This document shows positions 54,505-64,000 of a DNA stretch of 64,000 nucleotides, piece by piece. A model generated the notes under the pieces. The model was not told the DNA's origin. It ran no database searches and was given only the letters and a program-made list of their open reading frames with translations. Within the stretch, counting starts at the first letter, position 1. Each line of letters begins with the position of its first letter. Origin of the DNA: Spiroplasma sp. NBRC 100390 (lineage in GTDB: Bacteria > Bacillota_I > Bacilli_A > Mycoplasmatales > Mycoplasmataceae); NCBI RefSeq assembly GCF_001886495.1, contig NZ_CP018022.1, forward strand, positions 186,001 to 250,000. The letters are read 5' to 3'. Both the position numbers and the translations under genes were made by a program.

Positions 54505-54825
54505 ATGAGTAAAGTTAAATTTAAAAAAGGTGACTTAGTCAAAGTTGTAACGGGAAAACACAAAGGGACTGAAGGACCAATCATCCGTGTTTTACGTGAA
54601 AAAAATCGTGTTGTAATTGAAGGAATTACCAACATTAAACATGTTAAACCTTCACAAGATAACACAGAAGGAGGAATTCAACAAGTTCCTGCTTCAATTC
54701 ATATTTCAAATGTTGCATTAATTGATCCAAAGAACAAAAAAGAAATTACTAAAATCAGTTATCAAGTTGCTGATAGTGGTAAAAAAGTTCGCATTGCTCG
54801 TAAGTCAAAAGCGCATTTAGCGTAA
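54505..54825 (+). CDS. rplX: 50S ribosomal protein uL24
   Basis: This is 106 residues with a KOW motif (KGDLVKVVTGKHKGTEGPII) and ITNIKHVKPSQDN. It initiates 50S assembly. GGAGGGAC is upstream. Confidence 0.97.
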   Translation: MSKVKFKKGDLVKVVTGKHKGTEGPIIRVLREKNRVVIEGITNIKHVKPSQDNTEGGIQQVPASIHISNVALIDPKNKKEITKISYQVADSGKKVRIARKSKAHLA

Positions 54826-54846
54826 AGAAAGGAATAATTATTAATA

Positions 54847-55389
54847 ATGAATGTTGATTTAGAAAAAAAATATAAAGATGTAATTGTTAAAGAGTTATTC
54901 AAAGAGCAAGGTTATCAGTCAATTATGCAAGTTCCTGTTGTTAAAAAAATTGTTGTTAACATGGGAGCTGGCGATGCAGCACAAAATAGTAAAGTAATCG
55001 AAGATATTACAAATGAATTAGCGTTAATTACTGGGTTACATCCAGTTGTTACCAAAGCAAAAGGTTCAATTGCGGCTTTCAAATTACGTGAAGGAATGCC
55101 AATTGGAGCAAAAGTTACATTACGTGGTAAAAAAATGTATCAGTTTTTAGATAAACTAATTAATATTGCTTTACCACGAGTAAGAGATTTCCGTGGAGTT
55201 AGTTTAGACGCTTTTGATGGGCGTGGAAATTACACCCTAGGAATTAAAGAACAAATTATTTTTCCCGAAATTGACTATGATAAAGTTAAAAAAATTCGCG
55301 GAATGGATATCACAATTGTCACAAATGCAACTAATAATAGCGACGCTCATGCATTATTAGTCAAAATGGGAATGCCATTTAAAAAATAG
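54847..55389 (+). CDS. rplE: 50S ribosomal protein uL5
   Basis: This is 180 residues ([54 protein letters not shown]). It contacts 5S rRNA. Confidence 0.97.
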   Translation: MNVDLEKKYKDVIVKELFKEQGYQSIMQVPVVKKIVVNMGAGDAAQNSKVIEDITNELALITGLHPVVTKAKGSIAAFKLREGMPIGAKVTLRGKKMYQFLDKLINIALPRVRDFRGVSLDAFDGRGNYTLGIKEQIIFPEIDYDKVKKIRGMDITIVTNATNNSDAHALLVKMGMPFKK

Positions 55390-55401
55390 GAGGAAAGAAA
55401 T

Positions 55402-55587
55402 ATGGCCAAAAAATCATTAAAAGTTAAACAACAACGCCATCCAAAATTCAAGGTAAGAGGTTATACTCGTTGTGGAAACTGTGGGCGACCTCATGCTGTG
55501 TTACGTAAATTTAATTTATGTCGTTTATGCTTTAGAACTTTAGCATACAAAGGACAAATTCCTGGGGTTAGAAAAGCTTCATGATAG
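55402..55587 (+). CDS. rpsN: 30S ribosomal protein uS14, zinc type
   Basis: This is 61 residues, the short zinc-binding form, with Cys pairs CGNC and CRLC. It ends in ...KASW, where Trp is encoded by TGA and followed at once by TAG; this direct TGA-TAG junction shows the code. Confidence 0.97.
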
Positions 55588-55606
55588 AAAGAGAGACTAA
55601 TTAATT

Positions 55607-55996
55607 ATGATGATTGATACAATCGCTGATATGTTAACAAGAATTCGAAACGCTAACCAACGTTTACACAAAAGTGTGAACATGCCTTCAAGTAAAATGA
55701 AAGTAAGAATTGCTGAGATTTTAAAAGAAGAAGGTTACGTTGAAGATTTTAAAGTATCAGGAGATGTGAAAAAAGAATTAAGTTTAACTTTAAAATACAA
55801 AGGAAAAACAAAAGTTATTTCAGGATTAAAAAGAATCTCAAAACCAGGATTAAGAGTTTATGTAACCGTTGAAAAAGTACCTCAAGTTTTAAATGGGATG
55901 GGAATTGCAATTATTTCAACAAGCCAAGGAATTATGACTGACAAAGCAGCAAAACATGCTCACTTAGGTGGGGAAGTTATTGCTTATGTTTGATAG
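55607..55996 (+). CDS. rpsH: 30S ribosomal protein uS8
   Basis: This is 129 residues ([52 protein letters not shown]). It ends GEVIAYVW, with the last Trp as TGA before TAG. Two adjacent ATG codons are possible starts (55607, 55610). Confidence 0.97.
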
Positions 55997-56020
55997 CAAA
56001 CTTTAAAGGAGAACAGAAAA

Positions 56021-56560
56021 ATGTCTCGAATTGGTAATAGAGAGTTAAAAATTCCAACAGGTGTCGAAGTAACAATTCAACCAAACAATGTTATTGTCAA
56101 AAGTACAAAAGGGCAATTAGAACAAGCAATCCCAAGTGTTATTACAGTTAACGCAAAAGATGGCATTGTGACAACAGAAAGAGCAAATGACGTGAAACAT
56201 AGTAAGCAACTACACGGAACCATCAATTCTTTAATTCAAGGAATGTTGGAAGGTGTTAGCAAAGGTTTCAAAAAAGAATTAGAAATTAATGGGGTTGGTT
56301 ATCGTGCTGCTTTAGCAGGTGATAAATTAACCTTAAACTTAGGATATTCACATCCAATTGAATATAAAATTCCACAAGGAATTACCATTACCCTTCCCAA
56401 ACCAACACAAATTGTTGTTGAAGGAATTTCAAAACAATTAGTTGGGGAAGTAGCAGCTAACATTAGAAATTATCGTAAACCTGAACCTTACAAAGGAAAA
56501 GGGGTTAAATACAAAGATGAACATATTATTCGTAAAGAAGGGAAATCTGCTGGTAAATAG
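56021..56560 (+). CDS. rplF: 50S ribosomal protein uL6
   Basis: This is 179 residues ([57 protein letters not shown]). AAGGAG is upstream. Confidence 0.97.
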   Translation: MSRIGNRELKIPTGVEVTIQPNNVIVKSTKGQLEQAIPSVITVNAKDGIVTTERANDVKHSKQLHGTINSLIQGMLEGVSKGFKKELEINGVGYRAALAGDKLTLNLGYSHPIEYKIPQGITITLPKPTQIVVEGISKQLVGEVAANIRNYRKPEPYKGKGVKYKDEHIIRKEGKSAGK

Positions 56561-56581
56561 CAGAAGAGAGGAAGAACAACA

Positions 56582-56947
56582 ATGGCAAATTCACAAAGTC
56601 AAAGTCGAAGCGCAAAACGTAAAAAAAGACATTTCCGTGTTCGCGCAAAAATTAATGGTACTTCTGCAATTCCCCGTCTAAATGTGTTCAAGTCAAATGG
56701 GCATTTCTATGCCCAATTAATTGATGATGTTAAGCAAACAACAATTGTTGCTGCCTCAACATTAAAAATGGCAGATTTAAAATCAACAAGCAATATTGTT
56801 GCAGCAAAAAAAGTTGGAACTGATATTGCAAAAAAAGCACTTGATAAAAAAGTTACAACGGTAGTATTTGATCGTGGTGGGTATTTATACCATGGTAAAG
56901 TAAAAGCATTTGCAGAAGCTGCGCGTGAAGCAGGATTAAAATTTTAA
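56582..56947 (+). CDS. rplR: 50S ribosomal protein uL18
   Basis: This is 121 residues ([47 protein letters not shown]). It binds 5S rRNA. Confidence 0.97.
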   Translation: MANSQSQSRSAKRKKRHFRVRAKINGTSAIPRLNVFKSNGHFYAQLIDDVKQTTIVAASTLKMADLKSTSNIVAAKKVGTDIAKKALDKKVTTVVFDRGGYLYHGKVKAFAEAAREAGLKF

Positions 56948-56965
56948 AAGGAGCAATAAGAAAAT

Positions 56966-57583
56966 ATGGCAGAGAATAAAGCAGGTTTAACACCAAATAC
57001 TGGGACACCAACATCAGGGCAACCACCAAAAGGCGATTTTTCACGAAATAATCCTCGCCAACCACATCAACGTTCAGAACGAAACTTTGATCGTCGTGGT
57101 GAGGATAATATGTTTGAAGAAAAAGTAGTAACAATTCGTCGTGTGACAAAAGTTACTAAAGGAGGACGCCACTTCCGTTTTGCGGCAGTTGTTGTTATTG
57201 GTGATAAAAAAGGTCGTGTTGGGTTTGGAACTGGAAAAGCAAATGAAGTTCCTGATGCAATTAAAAAAGCAATTAAAGAAGCAAAAAAACAATTAGTAAA
57301 AGTGCCTTTAGTTGGAACAACAGTTCCCCATGAAATTATTGGTCATTTTGGAGCCGGCAAGGTTTTAATTAAACCAGCGCGAAAAGGAACCGGAGTTATT
57401 GCCGGGGGACCAGCGCGGGCAGTAATTGAACTAGCAGGTTTAGCAGATGTTTATACAAAATCATTAGGATCAAATACACCAATTAATATGATTAGAGCAA
57501 CATTAGATGGTTTACGCAATTTACGAACAGTTGAACAAATTGCTAAATTACGTGGTAAAACCCCTGAAGAATTACAAGGATAA
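56966..57583 (+). CDS. rpsE: 30S ribosomal protein uS5 with N-terminal extension
   Basis: This is 205 residues. The S5 core starts near residue 50 ([40 protein letters not shown]). It is preceded by about 48 Pro/Asn/Arg-rich residues that look disordered. rplO follows directly; the usual rpmD (L30) between them is missing. Confidence 0.96.
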   Translation: MAENKAGLTPNTGTPTSGQPPKGDFSRNNPRQPHQRSERNFDRRGEDNMFEEKVVTIRRVTKVTKGGRHFRFAAVVVIGDKKGRVGFGTGKANEVPDAIKKAIKEAKKQLVKVPLVGTTVPHEIIGHFGAGKVLIKPARKGTGVIAGGPARAVIELAGLADVYTKSLGSNTPINMIRATLDGLRNLRTVEQIAKLRGKTPEELQG

Positions 57584-57595
57584 GAGGTAAGGAAG

Positions 57596-58033
57596 ATGAA
57601 ATTAAACGAATTACAATATACCGAAGGGGCTCGTCACAGTAAAAAACGTTTAGGACGAGGAACTTCATCAGGACTTGGAAAAACTTCAGGGAAAGGTCAT
57701 AAGGGGCAAAATGCTCGTACTGGAGGTGGAGTTCGCCCTGGTTTTGAAGGGGGACAAACACCGATCTTTCGTCGGTTACCAAAAGTTGGGTTTACTAACA
57801 TTTCAACAAAAACTTATGTTTTATTAAATTTAAATGATTTAGAAAAACTAGGTTTAAATGATGTTAACCATCAAACATTAGTTGCAAAAAAAGTGCTAAA
57901 AAATGAAAAAGAATTAATTAAAATCTTAGGGAATGGTACAATATCTAAGAGTGTTAATGTCAAAGTTAACAAAGTTTCACAAACTGCAAAAGCAGCAATT
58001 GAAAAAGCTGGAGGAAAAGTGGAGGTAATATAG
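57596..58033 (+). CDS. rplO: 50S ribosomal protein uL15
   Basis: This is 145 residues ([49 protein letters not shown]). Its stop overlaps the secY GTG start by one base. Confidence 0.97.
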   Translation: MKLNELQYTEGARHSKKRLGRGTSSGLGKTSGKGHKGQNARTGGGVRPGFEGGQTPIFRRLPKVGFTNISTKTYVLLNLNDLEKLGLNDVNHQTLVAKKVLKNEKELIKILGNGTISKSVNVKVNKVSQTAKAAIEKAGGKVEVI

Positions 58034-59460
58034 TGAAAACTAAGGTGAAAAAAAGAAAAGCAATCCGTAAAAATGGTGATGTTGATATTGTTAAATCATC
58101 AAATTTCTTTGTTAAAAATAAAGATTTGATGAAACGAATTGGCTTTACCTTATTAGTTTTAGTTTTAATTCGCTTGGGAAGTTATTTAACAGTCCCAGGT
58201 GTGACAATTTCACAAAACTTCCAAGATTTATCAAACAATGATCAGTTCTTTAGTTTGATTTCAATGTTGGGAGGAGGAACGCTTGGGAAGTTTTCAATTT
58301 TAGCTTTAGGAGTTTCACCATATATTACTGCTTCAATTATTGTGCAGTTGTTATCAACGGACGTTATTCCCCCTCTATCACGTTGAGCAAAGAGTGGGGA
58401 GCGCGGGCGTAAAAAATTAGATCGTTTAACAAAATGATTAACAATTCCTTTTGCAATTATGCAAGGAATTGCAACAATTTTTACTATGGCAAACCAAGGA
58501 ATCATTTCACCAAAATGAGATTCATCTGATTTTGGAACAGGAAGTCCAATCTTCTATTATTTATTAGTACCAACCGCTTTAATTGCCGGGACAATGTTAA
58601 TGTTATGATTAGCGGATCAAATGACAATTAAAGGAATTGGAAATGGAGTTTCGTTAATTATTTTTGCTGGGATTGTTGCACAATTACCAAACAATTTACA
58701 AACAACATTTAAGTTTTGAATTTCAGGACAAGAAGATATTAACTTATTATTTACTGGAATTTTAAAATTCTTAGTTTATGTTGTAATGTTCTTATTAGTG
58801 GTTCTGTTCGTTGTAATGTTAAATGAATCAGAACGTAAATTACCAATTCAGCAAACCGGAAGTGGGTTAGCATCGGGTGATGAAAATAATCGTCCTTTCT
58901 TACCCTTAAAAATTAATTCCGCAGGAGTTATTCCAGTTATTTTTGCCTCAGCATTAATTTCAGCGCCAATTACTGTCGCTCAAATTATTAGTGTTAGCAA
59001 TCCAACCAATGGCTTTGTCCAATTTACGAATAATTACTTATCGTTTAGTACATGGCCAGGAATTATCATTTATGCTGTGTTAACAATTTTATTTACGTTC
59101 TTGTATTCACAAGTACAGATGAATCCAGAGAAGATTGCAGAAAACTTTCAAAAGGCCGGAACCTTTATTCCGGGGGTTCGTCCTGGGAAAGAAACCGAAA
59201 AATACATTAAAGGAACAATTAATCGTTTAAGTATTTTGGGGTCATTCTTTTTAGCGGCAATTGCGATTTTACCATATGTTATTAGTAAGTTAACATCATT
59301 ACCAAGTGCGTTAGCAATTGGGGGAACAGGATTAATTATTATGGTGTCAGTTGCGCTAGAAACAATGCGTCAAGTTAAAGGTCGTATTACCCAACAAGCT
59401 TTTATTGACAAAAAGTCACAAAAATTAGAAGATGAAACAAAAGATTCATACTTATGATAG
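58033..59460 (+). CDS. secY: SecY protein translocase subunit
   Basis: This is 475 residues with ten membrane segments. GTG start at 58033, 6 bases after GGAGGT. A basic N-terminal extension ([20 protein letters not shown]) precedes TM1. The family marks ITASIIVQLL and NRLSILGSFFLA are present, and the end is DSYLW with Trp as TGA before TAG. SecY forms the Sec channel that would export the signal-peptide proteins in this window. Confidence 0.96.
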
Positions 59461-59478
59461 AAAGCCAGAGGACAAGCA

Positions 59479-60117
59479 ATGCGAAACATTATTTTGTTAG
59501 GAGCGCCAGGTAGTGGGAAAGGAACCCAGTCTGAGCATTTAGTAAAACAATTTGGCTTTACGCATCTTTCAACGGGAAATATTATTCGTGATAATATTGA
59601 TCGGAAAACATCATTGGGGTTGCTTTGCCAGCAGTATTCAGAGCAAGGGAAATTAGTGCCTGATGATTTGATGATTCAAATGGTAGAACAACATTTGCAA
59701 ACAATCAGTGGTGATTTAATTTGAGATGGTTTTCCGCGGACAATTACGCAAGCAGAAAAATTAGACCAGTTATTACAAAAGTTAAATAGTAAAATTGATC
59801 ATACTTTATATTTTGAAATTGATGAAAAAAAATTGGTTGATCGAATTGTTGGACGGTTAACTTGTCCAACTTGTGGACGTACGTATCATCAAACGGCGTT
59901 TCCACCAAAAGTACAATGAGTTTGTGATGATGATCAAACACCATTAGTACAACGTAAAGATGATAGTGAAGAAAAAATTAAGATTAGGTTAGCAGCTTAT
60001 CAAAATGATACAGCACCTTTAGTACAGTATTATTTGAACCAGCAAGTACTAACCGTTATTGATGCTGATATGGAAGGACATGCTGTATGAGATCAAATTA
60101 TGGCAGTTCTAAAATAA
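59479..60117 (+). CDS. adk: Adenylate kinase
   Basis: This is 212 residues. The P loop GAPGSGKGT is at 8-16, HLSTGNIIR and DGFPRT are typical, and the LID has a structural zinc site (CPTCG ... VCDDD, Cys3-Asp form). It interconverts AMP, ADP and ATP. In most Firmicutes map follows adk; here infA follows directly. Confidence 0.96.
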
Positions 60118-60141
60118 CGGGGATTGGAGGTAATAGATAAA

Positions 60142-60360
60142 ATGGCCAAAACTGATTTATTAGAAGTACAAGGAACAATTTTAGAAGTATTACCAAATAC
60201 AATGTTTAAGGTGAAATTAGAAAATGGGGCAGTTATTTTAGCTCACGTTTCGGGTAAAATCCGGATGAATTACATTCGCATTTTACCCGGGGATGCAGTA
60301 GTTGTCGAAATGTCACCTTATGACTTAGAACGTGGGCGGATTATTTTTAGACATAAATAA
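60142..60360 (+). CDS. infA: Translation initiation factor IF-1
   Basis: This is 72 residues, the canonical length ([52 protein letters not shown]). I chose the ATG at 60142, 11 bases after GGAGG, over the in-frame TTG at 60124, which overlaps that site. Confidence 0.97.
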   Translation: MAKTDLLEVQGTILEVLPNTMFKVKLENGAVILAHVSGKIRMNYIRILPGDAVVVEMSPYDLERGRIIFRHK

Positions 60361-60400
60361 AAGGATAACAAAAGAAAACTTTGGTAAAGGAGAATACACG

Positions 60401-60514
60401 ATGAAAGTAAGATCATCAGTTAAAAAAATCTGCGACAAATGTCGTGTAATTAGAAGAAAAGGGCGTGTGATGATAATTTGTTCACAACCAAAACATAAAC
60501 AACGACAAGGTTAA
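60401..60514 (+). CDS. rpmJ: 50S ribosomal protein bL36
   Basis: This is 37 residues, the zinc form ([31 protein letters not shown]) with three Cys and one His. AAAGGAG lies upstream of the ATG at 60401. Confidence 0.97.
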   Translation: MKVRSSVKKICDKCRVIRRKGRVMIICSQPKHKQRQG

Positions 60515-60531
60515 GAAAGGATGGGAAGAAA

Positions 60532-60897
60532 ATGGCACGTATTGGCGGAGTGGATATTCCAAATGATAAGCGCGTTGTAATTGCATTAACTTACATTTAT
60601 GGAATTGGAAAACCACAATCACAAAAAATTTTAAAAGAAGCAAAAATATCAGAAGATATTCGTGTAAAAGATTTATCAGAAGATGAATTAACAACAATTA
60701 GGAATGAAATTGCAAAACTAAAAACCGAAGGTGACTTACGACGTGAAGTTGCTTTAAATATTAAACGATTAATGGAAATTGGGAGTTATCGTGGGATGCG
60801 TCATCGTAAAAGCTTACCAGCACGCGGACAATCTTCAAAGCAAAATGCTCGTACGGTTAAAGGACCACGTAAAACGGTTGCTAATAAGAAAAAATAA
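60532..60897 (+). CDS. rpsM: 30S ribosomal protein uS13
   Basis: This is 121 residues ([47 protein letters not shown]). Confidence 0.97.
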   Translation: MARIGGVDIPNDKRVVIALTYIYGIGKPQSQKILKEAKISEDIRVKDLSEDELTTIRNEIAKLKTEGDLRREVALNIKRLMEIGSYRGMRHRKSLPARGQSSKQNARTVKGPRKTVANKKK

Positions 60898-60915
60898 TGG
60901 ATAAGGAGAAGAATT

Positions 60916-61305
60916 ATGGCTGTTAAAAAAACAACGAATAAGAAAAAAGTTAAGAAAAATGTTCTAAAAGGAATTGCACATATTCATTCAACTTTCAATA
61001 ATACAATCGTTACAATTTCCGATGAAGCAGGTAATGTAATTTCATGATCATCAGCAGGAGCAATGGGTTTTAAAGGAAGTAAGAAATCAACGCCTTATGC
61101 GGCGCAGATGGTTGCTGAAGCTGCTGGTAAAGCAAGTCAAGAACACGGAATGAATAGTGTTCAAGTTGAAGTAAAAGGACCAGGTCCAGGGCGGGATGCT
61201 GCGGTCCGTAGTATTCAAGCAATTGGATTAGAAATCACTTCAATTAAAGATGTAACGCCAATTCCTCATAATGGGGCAAGACCACCAAAAAGACCAAGAG
61301 GATAG
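60916..61305 (+). CDS. rpsK: 30S ribosomal protein uS11
   Basis: This is 129 residues ([58 protein letters not shown]). AAGGAGAAG is upstream. Confidence 0.97.
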
Positions 61306-61320
61306 GAGAAGGATTAGGCG

Positions 61321-62274
61321 ATGAAACAATTTATTAGACCAGAATTTAAATTACAAGCAGAAGATAAAGCAAATAATTATGGAAAGTTTTTAGTAGAACC
61401 CTTAGAACGAGGGTTTGGGGTGACATTGGGGAATGCCTTACGCCGAACATTGTTATCAGCAACACCAGGGGCTGCTGTTTTTGCAGTTCGCATTAAAGGG
61501 GCTTCGCATGAATTTACGGCTATTCCCGGCGTTGTTGAACATGTTACGAAAATAATTTTAAATATTAAAAATTTAGTATTAAAAATTAACCAAGATATTA
61601 TTCCGGATGGTGAATCAGTAATCTTAAAGGTTGTTTCTTCAAAAGAAGGAGAAGTTTACGCAAAAGATTTAGTGGTTCCAACAGGAGTTGAAATTATTAA
61701 TGAACACTTATTATTAGCAACAATTGCTAAAGGTGGCGAATTAGAATTAGAATTACATGCTCGTAATTCGCGTGGTTATAAATCATTTACGGACAATAAG
61801 AAAGAAAAAAAATATGCTGATTTAATCGTGATTGATTCAAACTATTGTCCAATTCAACGTGTTGCATATAATGTTGAACCAACAAAAGTTGGGAAAAATG
61901 CGGATTTAGAAAAATTAGAATTAGAAATTCAAACTGATAGTTCAATTACACCGGTTAATGCGGTTGCAATGGCGGCAAAGGTTATTACTGAGCACTTAGA
62001 ATTCTTTGTTAATTTAAACGATGCAATTAAAGCAACGCAAATTATTTCATCAGAAACAGAAACCGAAGAAGATGAATTAGATCGTAGTATTGATGAGTTA
62101 GAATTTACGCAGCGTTCACAAAACTGTTTAAAACGAGCAAAAATTGATACCCTACGTGATTTGGTTTCAAAAACAGAAGATGAAATTCAAGATATTCGAA
62201 ACTTAGGAAAAAAATCACTAACAGAAATCAAAGACAAAGTGGCCCATTTAGGTTTACACTTTCGTCGTGATTAG
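61321..62274 (+). CDS. rpoA: RNA polymerase alpha subunit
   Basis: This is 317 residues. The N-terminal dimerisation domain ([20 protein letters not shown]) is followed by an acidic linker ([11 protein letters not shown]) and the alpha-CTD from residue 255 ([37 protein letters not shown]). The DNA-contact residues R265, N268, C269, G296, K298, S299 and E302 (E. coli numbering) are all present. It is the source or sister of the alpha-CTD in the 41347 gene. It starts 15 bases after rpsK. Confidence 0.97.
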   Translation: MKQFIRPEFKLQAEDKANNYGKFLVEPLERGFGVTLGNALRRTLLSATPGAAVFAVRIKGASHEFTAIPGVVEHVTKIILNIKNLVLKINQDIIPDGESVILKVVSSKEGEVYAKDLVVPTGVEIINEHLLLATIAKGGELELELHARNSRGYKSFTDNKKEKKYADLIVIDSNYCPIQRVAYNVEPTKVGKNADLEKLELEIQTDSSITPVNAVAMAAKVITEHLEFFVNLNDAIKATQIISSETETEEDELDRSIDELEFTQRSQNCLKRAKIDTLRDLVSKTEDEIQDIRNLGKKSLTEIKDKVAHLGLHFRRD

Positions 62275-62292
62275 GAAAGGAGGAATCTTATC

Positions 62293-62652
62293 ATGTCATA
62301 CCAACAAAAAAGAGGAAAGAATACCGCTTGACGAAATGGTTTAATGCGTAATTTAGCAACAGAATTAATTATTAATGAACGATTAGAAATTACTGAAACA
62401 CGAGCAAAAGAATTACGTCGTCACGTTGATAAATTAATTACCTTAGGAAAGCGTCAAGACTTACATGCTCGTCGTCGTGCCGCTAGTTTTTTACGCGATA
62501 TTGATGCGAATGAAAAAGAAACAGCATTGCAAAAGTTATTTAACGGTGTTGCAAAAAAATATCAAAACCGTAATGGAGGCTATACGCGCATTTTAAAATT
62601 AGATAATCGCAAAGGAGATAACGCTCCAATGGTGATTATTGAATTAGTATAA
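62293..62652 (+). CDS. rplQ: 50S ribosomal protein bL17
   Basis: This is 119 residues ([57 protein letters not shown]). It is the last gene of the operon and is followed by a terminator. Confidence 0.97.
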
Positions 62653-62654
62653 AA

Positions 62655-62688
62655 GAAAAACTAACAGTATCGTTAGTTTTTTTCTTTT
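62655..62688 (+). terminator. Terminator of the ribosomal operon
   Basis: AAAAACTAAC and GTTAGTTTTT form a 10-bp stem over AGTATC, with further T and CTTTTT. Confidence 0.9.
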
Positions 62689-62722
62689 TATGATAAAATA
62701 AAAAAAGAAATGGAGTCAAAAG

Positions 62723-63466
62723 ATGATTACAATTAAAACTGAACAAGAAATTGAATACATGCGGCAAGCTGGTGTTGTTTTAAGACAAATTCATCAAGAA
62801 TTACGAGCAATGATTAAACCAGGGGTAACAGGAATGATGCTTAATCAACGGGCAGAAGAAATTATTGCAGCGCATAATTGTCAACCTAATTTTAAGGGAT
62901 TATATGGTTTTCCCGCTGCAATTTGTGTCTCATTAAATACTGTCTTAGTGCACGGGATTCCTAACAATGTCCCGTTACAAGCGGGTGATCTTGTTTCTAT
63001 TGATGCGGGATGTGCTTACAAAGGATACAACAGTGATGGCGCTTTTACGGTTATTGTTGGTAATGAAGCAAATCCAGAACATGTTAAATTATTAACTGTT
63101 ACGGAAACTGCTTTAGCAAAAGCAATTGCAATTTTAAAACCCGATGTTCGTATTGGTGATATTGGGGCGGTGATTCAAACTTATGTTGAAGGAGAAGGCT
63201 TTTACTTACCAACTGAATTTACTGGCCACGGGATTGGCCGTGCCTTACATGAAGAACCAATGATTCCCAATGTTGGGGTTGTTGGAACTGGGATGCGGTT
63301 ACAAGCAGGAATGACAATTTGTATTGAACCAATGGTGCAAATTGGTACTAAGGCAATTAAAATGTTATCCGATGGATGAACCCCCGTTTCTGCTTTAGGA
63401 TTAGGCAGTGCTCATTTTGAACATACAATCTTAATTACGGAAACTGGTTCTGAGATTTTAACATAA
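62723..63466 (+). CDS. map: Methionine aminopeptidase
   Basis: This is a 247-residue type I enzyme. Metal ligands lie in SIDAGCAYKGYNSDGAF (two Asp), FTGHGIGRALHEEP (His), ICIEPMVQ (Glu) and SAHFEHTILITETG (Glu). It removes N-terminal Met. It is normally between adk and infA; here it follows the operon terminator with its own AAATGGAGTC region. Confidence 0.95.
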
Positions 63467-63503
63467 CAATTTTTTATTATTTTAGGAATTTTTTATTTAA
63501 AAA

Positions 63504-63532
63504 TTGAAAAGTAATTTAATATCGTGTATCAT
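63504..63532 (+). promoter_or_regulatory. Promoter of the 60-residue gene
   Basis: TTGAAA and TATCAT are 17 bases apart, about 40 bases before the start. Confidence 0.55.
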
Positions 63533-63571
63533 AAAGAAATAGGGCTTAATAGTTTATTATGAGGGGAGATA

Positions 63572-63754
63572 ATGATGGGATTTAAACAAAGAAATTGAAC
63601 TTGAAAAATTAATATTTTTGGTAAGCATATTAAAGCGGGGTCAGGAAAACATGATCCGTTTGATTATGGGCGTGTCAAAAAAATGGCGCGCGAAGAAGCA
63701 AAACAACAACGATTAGAAGCAAAACAAAATCGTAATAATAATTATAATTTTTAA
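63572..63754 (+). CDS. Small basic protein, unknown
   Basis: This is 60 residues (MMGFKQRNWTWKINIFGKHI, GSGKHDPFDYGRVKKMAREE, then a Gln/Lys/Asn tail) with two TGA-Trp codons. GAGGGGAGA is a strong ribosome site; a second ATG at 63575 is possible. Own promoter and terminator make it a real single-gene unit. Function unknown. Confidence 0.75.
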
Positions 63755-63788
63755 AACCATACTTAAAATTAAGTATGGTTTTTTCTTT
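63753..63788. terminator. Convergent terminator
   Basis: AAAACCATACTTA and TAAGTATGGTTTT form a 13-bp stem over four bases, with T on the plus side and A before it, so it can work in both directions. Confidence 0.88.
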
Positions 63789-63795
63789 TTTATAA

Positions 63796-64000
63796 TTAGA
63801 ACTGTTTTAGATTAGGTAAATGATAAAGATCAGCAATTTTTTTATAAATCATGGTTTGACAATCTTCATCGGTATAACCATCGAAACAAAAAATACCAAC
63901 AAAATAATAACCAATTCCCATTTCTTTTTCATTTAATTTTGCAAAGGTGACAAATTGTGTTTGCTTTTGAATTTGTTGTTCACCAAGTTTTTTTCGTTTG
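63796..64000 (-). CDS. Minus-strand protein, C-terminal part only
   Basis: The last 67 codons are visible (KLGEQQIQKQTQFVTFAKLN, MGIGYYFVGIFCFDGYTDED, DLYHLPNLKQF) before a TAA. The 5' part lies beyond the window. A cytoplasmic mixed alpha/beta composition is suggested. I recognise no family. Confidence 0.7.
   Translation of the reverse strand, partial: KRKKLGEQQIQKQTQFVTFAKLNEKEMGIGYYFVGIFCFDGYTDEDCQTMIYKKIADLYHLPNLKQF

Overview
The window is chromosomal DNA of a mollicute, most likely a Spiroplasma. UGA is read as tryptophan throughout: dozens of conserved genes are open only if TGA is a sense codon, and S14 and S8 both end in TGA (Trp) followed by TAG. The DNA is very AT-rich. Lipoprotein signals have the mollicute form (VVSC, LVAC), no cell-wall genes are seen, and parA/parB, a full arginine deiminase set and an MEP-pathway gene are present. 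I do not name a species.

Layout. 1-12.9 kb is a dense plus-strand housekeeping block: rsmG (5' end outside), parA, parB, ychF, ispF, gltX, an HD phosphohydrolase, rpoE (delta), pyrG, purA, purB, pth, rsmI and a six-helix membrane protein. 13.6-16.4 kb is accessory: a secreted M60-type metallopeptidase and a helical unknown, each preceded by the same short upstream element. 16.4-21.5 kb is the arginine deiminase cluster arcA-arcB-arcD-arcC, with a 320-base leader. 21.5-25.0 kb is a gene-poor stretch with decayed coding traces, then a beta-propeller lipoprotein and a Pro/Tyr-rich C-tail-anchored protein. 25.1-31.2 kb has topA, an S1-domain protein, pgi, a decayed secreted-protein gene, and a minus-strand pair coaD-SDR. 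31.4-41.1 kb has an RNase J paralogue without its metal-binding histidines, ftsK, ecfA1-ecfA2-ecfT-truA, and a second Pro-rich protein. 41.1-47.5 kb has a minus-strand gene for a signal-peptide protein carrying an RNA polymerase alpha-CTD, tRNA-Ile and tRNA-Ala, an unknown, rplI-dnaB, a lipoprotein, rlmH and a basic unknown. 47.7-62.7 kb is the S10-spc-alpha ribosomal operon from rpsJ to rplQ, without rpmD and with map moved to its end. The window closes with map, a 60-residue protein, and the 3' end of a minus-strand gene.

How it works together. ArcD would import arginine in exchange for ornithine, and ArcA, ArcB and ArcC turn it into ATP, CO2 and ammonia. PurA, PurB and PyrG supply adenine nucleotides and CTP. 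ParAB and FtsK segregate the chromosome. EcfA1/A2/T energise vitamin-type uptake. The S10 operon supplies ribosome, SecY and RNA polymerase alpha.

Most interesting: a 123-residue protein (41347-41718, minus strand) that joins an apparent secretion signal to a diverged copy of the RpoA C-terminal DNA-binding domain (35 of 61 residues identical to the RpoA encoded 20 kb away). Others are the apparently inactive RNase J paralogue, a 372-residue L29 with a roughly 300-residue Lys/Ala-rich tail, the M60 protease, and a secreted-protein gene broken at a poly-A tract.
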